A stretch of DNA of 64,000 nucleotides from Larkinella insperata (GTDB taxonomy: Bacteria > Bacteroidota > Bacteroidia > Cytophagales > Spirosomataceae), in assembly GCF_026248825.1 (NCBI RefSeq), contig NZ_CP110973.1, positions 3,181,001 to 3,245,000 of the forward strand. Reading direction: 5' to 3'. The notes under the pieces are model-generated. The model made no database searches and had not been told where the DNA came from. It saw only the letters and a list, made by a program, of their open reading frames with translations. Each line of letters starts with the position of its first letter. Positions within the stretch are counted from its first letter, which is position 1. Shown here piece after piece: positions 8,835-15,798 of this stretch. The position numbers and the translations under genes were made by a program.

Positions 8835-10196
8835 TTACTGCTTCTCCAGTTTCTTCAGTGCCTGCTGAATATAGGCTTTCGATAACCAGTTGGTACCGAT
8901 CATAACGCCCTCGATGTTCCGGGTCTGGCTGATGTCGTTCAGGGGGTTGCCGTTCAGCAGGACCAGATCCGACACGTTTCCGGTTTTGATCGTACCCGAA
9001 TCCGGTTTCTTGAGGTATGAAGCCACATTGACCGTACCGGTTCGCAGGGTTTCGTAGGGCGTCAGGCCCGCCCCAACCAGGTACTGCATTTCGTGGTGAA
9101 TCGAAAAACCCGGAACGTTCATAACCTGGGGCGCATCCGAACCCAGCAGAATCTGAACCCCGTTTTTCTGACACTCGTACAGAATTTTACGGCGCATCTC
9201 GATGTATTTTTCGGCTTTCTCCTTCGAGAAATTCGGGTTGTTGTTGTAGCTGTTTTTGGTATTGGTCCAGTTCCGCACTTCTTCGGCTTTCATGTATTTC
9301 ATCTCGGGTGCTTTCACAAACTCGTCGGCCGGAAGCGGAGACAGCCAGCGTTCGGCCAGGGCTTCGGTCGGCACCACGCGGATGTTTTTCTCGCGCAAAC
9401 CGTTGACCAGCTTCGGAATCAATTTCGGGTCTGCCCGGTAGCCGATCCAGGCCCCAAACAGGCCCGTTTCCTGTTCCACCAAGGTATCCGAGCCCGGCGT
9501 GATGGCTTCCATAAAACTATCCAGGTGGTCGATCGACGAGTAGCCGGCATCAATGGCCATCCAGGCCCCAACGTTGAACGAAACGTGTCCGATAAACGGA
9601 ATCCCGACTTCCTTGGCGGTTCTGGCAATGGCCGGAAAAGTTTCTTTGGTTAAGCCGGGATGGAGTTTGAGGTAATCGTACCCGGCGGCTTTCTGCTCGC
9701 GAACCATCCGGGCTCCCTGCTCGGCCGACTTAACGGTCTGGCCGCTGAAAGACGGTCCGGACGCGTAAAAATGCGGCCCCAGAATTTCGCCGTTGTTGAT
9801 TTTGCTGCGGAGTTCCAGGTGTTTGGCGTGGCCCAGCATCCCGCGGATGGTTGTAATACCGTTGGTCAGGTACAGCATCAGCACGTCTTTCATGGGCTCA
9901 ATGTCGTCAATGGGCGGAACGTGGGCGTGCATTTCGGCCCAGCCGGGCGTCAGGTATTTGCCTTTGGCGTCGATCACCTGCGCGTCCTTGGCGTATTTTA
10001 CCTTTCCATCGTTGCCGAGGGCGGTGATTTTTCCGTTTTTGACCACTACGGTCTGGTTTTCAAGAACCCGTTCCTGATCCATTGGAATGACATTAACCGA
10101 CTTGAAAACAATTTCCCGCTGGCGGTTGCTGACCAGATCCTGAGCAAAAGCCGTCTGGATCAGAAAAGGGAGGAGGAGCGTAAGTAGGTTGCGCAT
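8835..10196 (-). CDS. Secreted metal-dependent amidohydrolase (M38-like)
   Basis: 453 residues. A signal peptide (MRNLLTLLLPFLIQTAFAQ) indicates export. The fold is the amidohydrolase superfamily: a beta-sandwich N-terminus (VVVKNGKITALGNDGKV), the metal motif HAH in GWAEMHAHVPP, a Lys in YDYLKLHPGL that may bridge two metals, His in FIGHVSFN and SSIDHLDS, and the terminal metal Asp in LLGSDAPQ. These place it with imidazolonepropionase/Xaa-Pro-dipeptidase-like enzymes. The substrate (dipeptide, lactam or other amide) cannot be told. The ATG at 10196 is chosen because it alone starts the signal peptide. A terminator follows it and a long divergent spacer precedes it. Confidence 0.88.
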   Translation of the reverse strand: MRNLLTLLLPFLIQTAFAQDLVSNRQREIVFKSVNVIPMDQERVLENQTVVVKNGKITALGNDGKVKYAKDAQVIDAKGKYLTPGWAEMHAHVPPIDDIEPMKDVLMLYLTNGITTIRGMLGHAKHLELRSKINNGEILGPHFYASGPSFSGQTVKSAEQGARMVREQKAAGYDYLKLHPGLTKETFPAIARTAKEVGIPFIGHVSFNVGAWMAIDAGYSSIDHLDSFMEAITPGSDTLVEQETGLFGAWIGYRADPKLIPKLVNGLREKNIRVVPTEALAERWLSPLPADEFVKAPEMKYMKAEEVRNWTNTKNSYNNNPNFSKEKAEKYIEMRRKILYECQKNGVQILLGSDAPQVMNVPGFSIHHEMQYLVGAGLTPYETLRTGTVNVASYLKKPDSGTIKTGNVSDLVLLNGNPLNDISQTRNIEGVMIGTNWLSKAYIQQALKKLEKQ

Positions 10197-10726
10197 GGTT
10201 AGGAGGATTTTGGGATGAGCGGAAACCGCAGGCAACGGCTTCGCTACGAAGCTATAGACTTTTCGCAGAGAAGCAAAACGGCTAATTTTGGAGAAATCTA
10301 CTAAAATTTAATCTCATTTTAACAAGACGGGCGCGAGATTTAAGCCGATTTTAAAGCCGAGCAAATTCATTATCACGATGTTTGTGTCAGTGGTATACAC
10401 ATACTATTTACTACTTATTAGCGTTGACCAAATCTTAAAAAGCCGGTTCTCTTGAGCTGGCTTTTTCTATTTAAAAGCGCTCCGGCCAACCGCTCTGTCA
10501 AGACCGTGCAGTCGGAATAGCCCTGACCAATTCTGTTCTCAGCAGATGGTTACCAGACACTATAGTCCTTCCTGCTTCATTTCGTTACGTATACGTCTCC
10601 TATTTAAACCAAGTCTAAACAAAACCGCGCAATCGCTTCAAAAAAAGCGACGGCTGCGTTTATTTTGTAATTGCATTCTGACTGCCGCTCGAGGCAGGCT
10701 GGCATATTCAATTAAAACCTGATGGT
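10197..10726. other. 530-bp divergent intergenic region
   Basis: Lies between the starts of two divergently transcribed genes. It contains no credible open frame but does hold a complete terminator-type hairpin at 10437-10466, which neither flanking gene should need. A short unannotated transcript (small RNA) ending there is possible. The rest shows no repeat or gene. Confidence 0.45.
10437..10466. terminator. Orphan intrinsic terminator hairpin
   Basis: A 13-bp stem (10437-10449 with 10454-10466, including two G-T pairs) around a TCTT loop. The stem begins with AAAAA and ends with TTTTT, so it could work in either direction. Its position between divergent promoters means that it ends no annotated gene. 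Confidence 0.6.
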
Positions 10727-11983
10727 ATGAAGTCGTTTTTTAAACCGCTGCTTTGTGCGGGGATGCTCACCCTGGGGCTGCAAAGCTATGCCGCTAACAA
10801 CCTGAGCGACACCACCCGCGCGTATGCGACCCCGCTGCTCACCAAAACTCCGAAAGGTACCGTGGCCCTGTCGTGGACCGAAAAAGACAGCAAGGACGTC
10901 GTTTACTTTTACTGGGCTGAATCGAAAGACAAGGGCAAAACATTCGATAACAAGAAGTTGATTTTCGCATCGAGCGGAATTGGTAACTCACGGCTGATGA
11001 AACCCAAGCTGCTGTTTAAAAAAGACGGTTCGGCGGTGGCGGTTTTTGCGCTGCGGGGTGGATCGGTCGCGGCTCCGGCTTCCCACAATAGTCACGCGGC
11101 TCACCAGGGAGGGGGCCACGGCGGGCATGGTGAAGCAGCTCCGGCCAAAGGAGGGCGGCCCACTGATCTGCAGATTGTTTACGCAGTATCCAAAGATCAG
11201 GGCAGTACCTGGACCAACCCCGTTCCCGTCCACCAGGACCAATCACCGAACGTGGTGCGCGGTTTTTTCGACGCGACGGTCCTGGCCAACGGCGAAATCG
11301 GAGTGGCCTACCTGAACGACATTCCGGGCAAAGCGCACCAGCGCGACCTGCGGTTTGTCTCCTCGAAGGGCGACCGGTTTGAAGCCGAGCGAGTGATTGA
11401 CCCGTTCGTGTGCGACTGTTGCCCGATCAGCCTGCTGGTTGATGCGTCGGGAACGCTGAACATGTACTACCGCGAAAATCAGGAGAACATCCGCGACATC
11501 TTCAAGATCAGCTCGAAAGACAACGGCAAAACGTTTTCGCAGGGCGAACCGCTGTACAAAGACAACTGGCAGGTGAACGGTTGCCCGCATTCCGGCCCAA
11601 CGTCGGGCACCGGTGGCGGTAAAAACCTGATTGCCTGGTTCTCCGGCAGCCAGGATGCACCCGGTGTTCGGGTTGTCGATCAGCAGGGCAAGCGCTTGTT
11701 TGTGCTGGATGATCCGACGGCCAAAAGTGCGTTTCTGGTGTCGGCCCCGAAGTCGTCGATTCTGTTGTGGGAACAGAGCCTGGCGTCGGAAAGCGGACGG
11801 CTTTCGACCATTGGCTACAAAAACATCTCGGGCAACAGCAACCCGGCTACGCAGTTTGTCAAAGAAAGCCGCCACGCGATGAACGCCAGCGGTCTGGTGA
11901 TCGATAGCCAGCTGATCGTTGCGTACGAAGCGGTGAACGACAACAAGAAAAGTTCAGTGGCGCTCGCGCAGATTAGCTTGTGA
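10727..11983 (+). CDS. Exo-sialidase-like BNR/Asp-box beta-propeller protein
   Basis: 418 residues, exported (MKSFFKPLLCAGMLTLGLQSYA). Asp-box repeats, typical of sialidase-type propellers, occur as SKDKGKTF, SKDQGSTW and SKDNGKTF. The protein also has a CDCCP motif in the middle and GCPHSGP later, plus a Gly/His-rich insertion (HNSHAAHQGGGHGGHGEAAP) before the second Asp-box. The arginine triad of true sialidases cannot be confirmed by eye, so sialidase activity is uncertain. The Cys and His clusters suggest disulfides or metal binding (inference). It is followed by a strong terminator and stands as a single gene. Confidence 0.75.
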   Translation: MKSFFKPLLCAGMLTLGLQSYAANNLSDTTRAYATPLLTKTPKGTVALSWTEKDSKDVVYFYWAESKDKGKTFDNKKLIFASSGIGNSRLMKPKLLFKKDGSAVAVFALRGGSVAAPASHNSHAAHQGGGHGGHGEAAPAKGGRPTDLQIVYAVSKDQGSTWTNPVPVHQDQSPNVVRGFFDATVLANGEIGVAYLNDIPGKAHQRDLRFVSSKGDRFEAERVIDPFVCDCCPISLLVDASGTLNMYYRENQENIRDIFKISSKDNGKTFSQGEPLYKDNWQVNGCPHSGPTSGTGGGKNLIAWFSGSQDAPGVRVVDQQGKRLFVLDDPTAKSAFLVSAPKSSILLWEQSLASESGRLSTIGYKNISGNSNPATQFVKESRHAMNASGLVIDSQLIVAYEAVNDNKKSSVALAQISL

Positions 11984-12006
11984 TTTGCTAGTAGCCAGCC
12001 ACTAAG

Positions 12007-12040
12007 AAGCCGTCGCTCAACTTGAGCGACGGCTTTTGCT
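12007..12040 (+). terminator. Intrinsic terminator after propeller gene
   Basis: A 14-nt inverted repeat (12007-12020 with 12022-12035) followed by TTTTGCTTTT. It lies between the convergent ends of the propeller gene and the dehydrogenase operon and could serve both. Confidence 0.85.
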
Positions 12041-12062
12041 TTTCATAAACCGGGTAACTGAA

Positions 12063-12914
12063 TCAGGCGTTCGCAGTTTCGAAACCCGTTGAAACCGTAA
12101 CGGCTTTCCAGGTTTCCAGATCCCGCTGGACGGCCTTGATTTTTTCGTGCGCCATATCGTAAGCATCCTGGCCCAAAAATAAATGCAGGGGCGGGTTGCT
12201 TTCGGAAGCGATCCGGATCAGGGCCGCTACGGCTTTTTCGGGATCGCCGGGCTGGTTGCCGTTGATCTGGCTCTGGTGGGTCTGTTGCGAGTCCCGCACG
12301 GCTTGGTAGGCTTCAATCTGATTGCCGGGCACGTTCAGCGAACCCGACGTGAGGAAATCCGTTCGGAAATACCCCGGTTCGACAACGGTAACGTGGACCC
12401 CGAAAGACTTAACTTCTTCCGCCAGCGATTCTGAAAAGCCCACAACGGCAAATTTGGTGGCGCAGTAGATACCGAATCCGGGAAACGCGCCGGTAAACCC
12501 GCCGATGGATGAAATGTTGAAAATGTGTCCGGACTGCTGCGCCCGCAGATGCGGCATGACGTTGCGGATTACGTTCAGCGAGCCAAAGACGTTGACCTCG
12601 AAATTTTCGCGGGATTCGGCGTCGGATAACTCTTCCAGGCTGCCCACCAAACCAAAGCCGGCGTTGTTGACCACCACATCAATGCGGCCAAAGGCGGTAA
12701 TGGTCTGGGCAATCGCCTGGGCGACGCTTGACTCGGTTTTCAGATCGACGGCCAGCGGAAGAAAATGATCGTGGGTGCCCACGGCCCGGACAAGATCATC
12801 CAGACTCCGCGAGGTAGCAGCTACGCGCTGACCACCAGTTAATAATTGTTTCACCAGCGAGAGGCCCAGACCTTTGGACGCTCCGGTGACAAACCATACG
12901 TTTTGCGTGTTCAT
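12063..12914 (-). CDS. Short-chain dehydrogenase/reductase, copy 1
   Basis: 283 residues of a classical SDR. The dinucleotide motif TGASKGLG lies near residue 10, NNAG near 86, the catalytic Ser in NISSIGG, and YCATK (Tyr and Lys) near 152-156. The C-terminal part (NPPLHLFLGQDAYDMAHEKI) fits the YusZ-like subfamily often annotated as oxidoreductase acting on unknown carbonyls. It is a clear paralogue of the gene just upstream (67-bp spacer, same strand), from which it probably arose by tandem duplication. It is the last gene of a likely AraC-SDR-SDR operon. Confidence 0.92.
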   Translation of the reverse strand: MNTQNVWFVTGASKGLGLSLVKQLLTGGQRVAATSRSLDDLVRAVGTHDHFLPLAVDLKTESSVAQAIAQTITAFGRIDVVVNNAGFGLVGSLEELSDAESRENFEVNVFGSLNVIRNVMPHLRAQQSGHIFNISSIGGFTGAFPGFGIYCATKFAVVGFSESLAEEVKSFGVHVTVVEPGYFRTDFLTSGSLNVPGNQIEAYQAVRDSQQTHQSQINGNQPGDPEKAVAALIRIASESNPPLHLFLGQDAYDMAHEKIKAVQRDLETWKAVTVSTGFETANA

Positions 12915-12981
12915 TTTGGTACGATGAAATGGGAGAAATGAGATTGTTGATTCGGCGGTTTAGGCCGTAGTTAATTTGGGC

Positions 12982-13827
12982 TCACGACTGCGGGAAATCG
13001 GTCGACTTGGTAAGCGCTTCGTGGCTGGTAAAGGTCTGATTCAGAACATCAAGCTTGTTCATGGCGCGCCGGTAGGCATCGCTGCCGAGCAGGAGATAAA
13101 CCGGTGGGTTGGCTTCGTCGGCAAGCCGGATCAAGGCGTCTGCGGCCTTTTCCGGATCACCCGCCTGCTCGCCGTCCATCTGTTTGTATTTGGCGTGCGA
13201 AGCCCGGACGCTGGTGTACGCATCGATCGGTTTTTGGGCCAGAACCAGGGAGTCGGATGATAGGAAGCGGGTCCGGAAAGCGCCCGGTGCCACTACCGTG
13301 ACCTTGATCCCGAACTCCTTTACATCGTCGGCCAGGACTTCCGAAAAACCAACCATGGCAAATTTGGTAGCGGCATAAATGGCCCAGCCGCTGCTGGCCG
13401 AAATTCCGGCAATCGACGAAATATTGATAATATGGCCGGATTGCTGAGCGCGCAGATAAGGCAGAGCGTGCCGGATCACGTTCAGGGAGCCAAACACATT
13501 GACCTCGAAGCCCTGCCGGGTTTCCTCATCCGTTAATTCTTCAATGCTCCCGCCAATGCCGTACCCGGCATTGTTGACCACCACGTCAATGCGCCGGAAC
13601 GATCTATGCGTTTTGTCAAGCGCGTTGGCGACGCTGCTTTCGTCGGTAAGATCGACCTGTAAGGGAAGAAAGTGGTCGGAAGCCGGACCGGCGGCTTGCA
13701 GGAGCTCATCCTGACGGCGGGAGGTGGCCGCAACGAACTGACCGTTGGCCAGCAACTGTTTTACCAAGCTCAGGCCCAGTCCTTTCGAAGCCCCGGTAAT
13801 AAACCAAACTTTAGGAGTGTCCATCAT
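12982..13827 (-). CDS. Short-chain dehydrogenase/reductase, copy 2
   Basis: 281 residues. Same architecture as its neighbour: TGASKGLG for NAD(P), NNAGYG, Ser in NISSIAG, and YAATK for the catalytic Tyr/Lys pair. The two proteins match along the whole length, including the GDPEKAADALIRLADEANPPV segment, so the pair is a tandem duplication that has since diverged. The substrate is unknown. An AraC-type regulator lies 80 bp upstream on the same strand, and the spacer between carries a 17-bp element also found before the AraC gene, suggesting direct control. Confidence 0.92.
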   Translation of the reverse strand: MMDTPKVWFITGASKGLGLSLVKQLLANGQFVAATSRRQDELLQAAGPASDHFLPLQVDLTDESSVANALDKTHRSFRRIDVVVNNAGYGIGGSIEELTDEETRQGFEVNVFGSLNVIRHALPYLRAQQSGHIINISSIAGISASSGWAIYAATKFAMVGFSEVLADDVKEFGIKVTVVAPGAFRTRFLSSDSLVLAQKPIDAYTSVRASHAKYKQMDGEQAGDPEKAADALIRLADEANPPVYLLLGSDAYRRAMNKLDVLNQTFTSHEALTKSTDFPQS

Positions 13828-13880
13828 TTTTGTTTGTTTTGATGGAACAAAAGTAGGTTACCGGGCCGGGGCAGGCATTG

Positions 13881-13894
13881 CGGTTTTCAAACCG
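13881..13894. promoter_or_regulatory. Small palindrome upstream of dehydrogenase copy 2
   Basis: CGGTTT-TC-AAACCG, two 6-bp arms, lies immediately next to the 17-bp repeated element in the AraC-SDR spacer. It could be a regulator site or part of a weak hairpin; nothing more can be said. Confidence 0.35.
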
Positions 13895-13896
13895 AT

Positions 13897-13913
13897 ACTT
13901 GCAAAATTCAAAC
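13897..13913 (-). promoter_or_regulatory. Putative AraC-regulator operator, copy A
   Basis: ACTTGCAAAATTCAAAC on the plus strand matches copy B at 14817-14833 in 16 of 17 positions. It overlaps the last codons and stop of the AraC gene and lies about 70 bp before the start of dehydrogenase copy 2. Confidence 0.5.
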
Positions 13914-14810
13914 AGTGCGGTAGGCGGAAGGGGTTAACCGGGTCTGTTTCTTAAAAAAGTTGTTGAAATGGGCCGGTTCTTCAAAACCCAGGGCGTAACT
14001 GATTTCAGAAATATTCCAGTCTGTGTGTTTCAACAGGGCCCTGGCTTCGCTGGCCAGTCGCTCGGTAATGTGGTCAGTGGTGGTTTTGCCGGTGGTTTCC
14101 CGGATTGAGCGGTTCAGGTGGTTGACGTGCACGGAAAGCTGCTCGGCAAAATCTCGCGCCGAGCGCAATCGAAACCGTTGCGTCGGTGATTCAATGGGAA
14201 ACTGGCGCTCCAGCAGTTCCGTAAAAATGGCCGTAATCCGTGATTTGGCGTCTGTGTGCTGGTACAACGTTTCGGTCGGCTGCATTTTCATGGCGCAGTG
14301 AATCAGCTCCATCACGTAGTTCCGCAGCAGGTCGTATTTATACGGGTAATCCGATTCAATTTCGTCCAGCATTTTCTGGAAAAGCTGAACAATCTGTTCA
14401 TGCTGAGGACCACCGAGCAGGTAAGCGGGTTTTCCGCCAATGGCAAAGGGGGGAAGGTCGTTTAAGCTGCCCTTCATCTTCTCGGTAAAGAAGCCTTCCT
14501 TGAAAATGCAGAAGTAGCCCGTAATAGCGTCAGATAAGGGTTCCCAATTGTAGGGCACCTGCGGGTTGAAAAACAACAGCGCGGGACCATCGACTTCCAG
14601 GCTCTTATCGGCGTAATGATACACGTTTCGACCCCGGATCAGCGTGATTTTGTAGTAATCCCGGCGGCTATATTTAATGGGTTCTTTCCCGTGGCCGAGG
14701 CAATCTTCCAGCCGGAAAACGTTGAAATGCCCCATGTCCTGTTGCAGGTTGCTGGGCAGCCAGTTGAATTTAATCCGGTAAAAGTCTTCGAGTGTTTCAG
14801 TCCTTTCCAT
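13908..14810 (-). CDS. AraC family transcriptional regulator
   Basis: 300 residues. The N-terminal half resembles a cupin-like sensing domain (LEVDGPALLFFNPQVPYNWEP). The C-terminal 100 residues form the two helix-turn-helix motifs of AraC/XylS proteins (ARDFAEQLSVHVNHLNRSIRE; ISEISYALGFEEPAHFNNFFKKQ, ending in LTPSAYRT). ATG 14810 is preferred to an upstream alternative start at 14831. It is followed on the same strand by two SDR genes, an arrangement suggesting that it controls them. A 17-bp element directly before its own start recurs before the first SDR gene, consistent with autoregulation and control of the pair (inference). Confidence 0.9.
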   Translation of the reverse strand: MERTETLEDFYRIKFNWLPSNLQQDMGHFNVFRLEDCLGHGKEPIKYSRRDYYKITLIRGRNVYHYADKSLEVDGPALLFFNPQVPYNWEPLSDAITGYFCIFKEGFFTEKMKGSLNDLPPFAIGGKPAYLLGGPQHEQIVQLFQKMLDEIESDYPYKYDLLRNYVMELIHCAMKMQPTETLYQHTDAKSRITAIFTELLERQFPIESPTQRFRLRSARDFAEQLSVHVNHLNRSIRETTGKTTTDHITERLASEARALLKHTDWNISEISYALGFEEPAHFNNFFKKQTRLTPSAYRTV

Positions 14811-15266
14811 GATCAAACTTACAAAATTCAAACTAGTTTACGAAATAGCTCCGAAACGGTCTCCGATTTGCCTGCCCAACGGGGCAGAAAAGGTAATCAC
14901 TAGGAAGAGGTATCAGCCGTTGGATACTCCTGATGAATCCGTACAGGCCCATTTCACAGGCATCCTGGTTTTACGTTGTTAAAGAAAATACCGGTTTGTT
15001 TTTGTGGTAAAATCGTACAGTGAATTGGTATAAATGTATATTGAACTTGGCCTTGTTTATTATAATATTGTGATATTATTGAATGAAATACATGCTGTTG
15101 TCCCCTATACTAAGGAATGGCCCTGAGGTGATTGCAATAAAGTGTATTATTTTATTATGAACAAAATGCTCGTCTCCTGAATAACCGGAAGAACAGGGCA
15201 CCGGTAAGAGGCACCTGAACCAGAGCAGAAAACAGGACAAAATTTTGACGTATACGCATATTAGTC
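14811..15266. other. 456-bp AT-rich divergent intergenic region
   Basis: Separates the AraC gene (minus) from the PUL side (plus). It has AT-rich runs around 15040-15170 and a small CTGCCC/GGGCAG hairpin at 14872-14887. No open frame or RNA gene is recognisable. Confidence 0.4.
14817..14833 (-). promoter_or_regulatory. Putative AraC-regulator operator, copy B
   Basis: ACTTACAAAATTCAAAC lies 6 bp upstream of the AraC start codon (minus strand). It is nearly identical to copy A at 13897-13913, as expected for an autoregulatory site. It could also be a shared core-promoter element. Confidence 0.5.
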
Positions 15267-15653
15267 ATGCTGACGACGAATGAACAACTGCCGTATCGAG
15301 TAACCGAGGAAGATCAAATGGTCTTGAGGGCCATCGACTACCAGGCCGTTGCCCTGCGGTTTTGTGAGTCGTTGATAAAAGATAAAATGGTAGCTGAAAG
15401 GCTGGTAAGTGACGTTTTCAGGGAGATTGAGGAGAACGGTCTGGCGCTCCAACCCGAACGGAAATTTAAAGCGTATCTTTTCCAGCACCTGCGAGACCAG
15501 TGTCTGAACCATCTGCGAACCGCCGACCGAGCTGAACTGATCCGGCAGGCCTGCGCAGAACCCGCCCATCCAAGAAAAGAGCCGAAAGCCTTTGACTGGC
15601 AGTATTTTATAAAAGAAACGTTGCAAACTGCATCCGCAGTACGGCTTTTCTGA
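15267..15653 (+). CDS. ECF sigma factor remnant (region 2 only)
   Basis: 128 residues. Residues 25-90 (ALRFCESLIKDKMVAERLVS; DVFREIEEN; KAYLFQHLRDQCLNHLR) match region 2 of extracytoplasmic-function sigma factors, including the DVF helix and the LFxxxRDxCLNxLR segment that contacts the -10 element. ECF factors are usually 160-200 residues with a region 4 helix-turn-helix; here the frame stops about 45 residues after region 2, and no region-4-like sequence is seen in any frame before susC. It may be a decaying gene or a genuinely short protein. It lies 145 bp before susC, where a sigma/anti-sigma pair often controls SusCD expression; no FecR-type anti-sigma gene is present. Confidence 0.6.
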   Translation: MLTTNEQLPYRVTEEDQMVLRAIDYQAVALRFCESLIKDKMVAERLVSDVFREIEENGLALQPERKFKAYLFQHLRDQCLNHLRTADRAELIRQACAEPAHPRKEPKAFDWQYFIKETLQTASAVRLF

Positions 15654-15798
15654 GACCGTCGATCCCGAGAGCTCGTTTAGCATTCTGATTTTTCCGCCAG
15701 TCGTGCCGGAAAGAAAGGCACTATTCTGGGCAATCAAATTACCCGACCATTTCAGCCGGTCGGCTATTCAAGCAAAACCTTCTATTTCTAAACCCTTT

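Noticed and set aside
14872..14887. CTGCCC/GGGCAG hairpin upstream of the AraC gene as a terminator
   Set aside because: Only 6 bp, no T tract, and no gene ends there.
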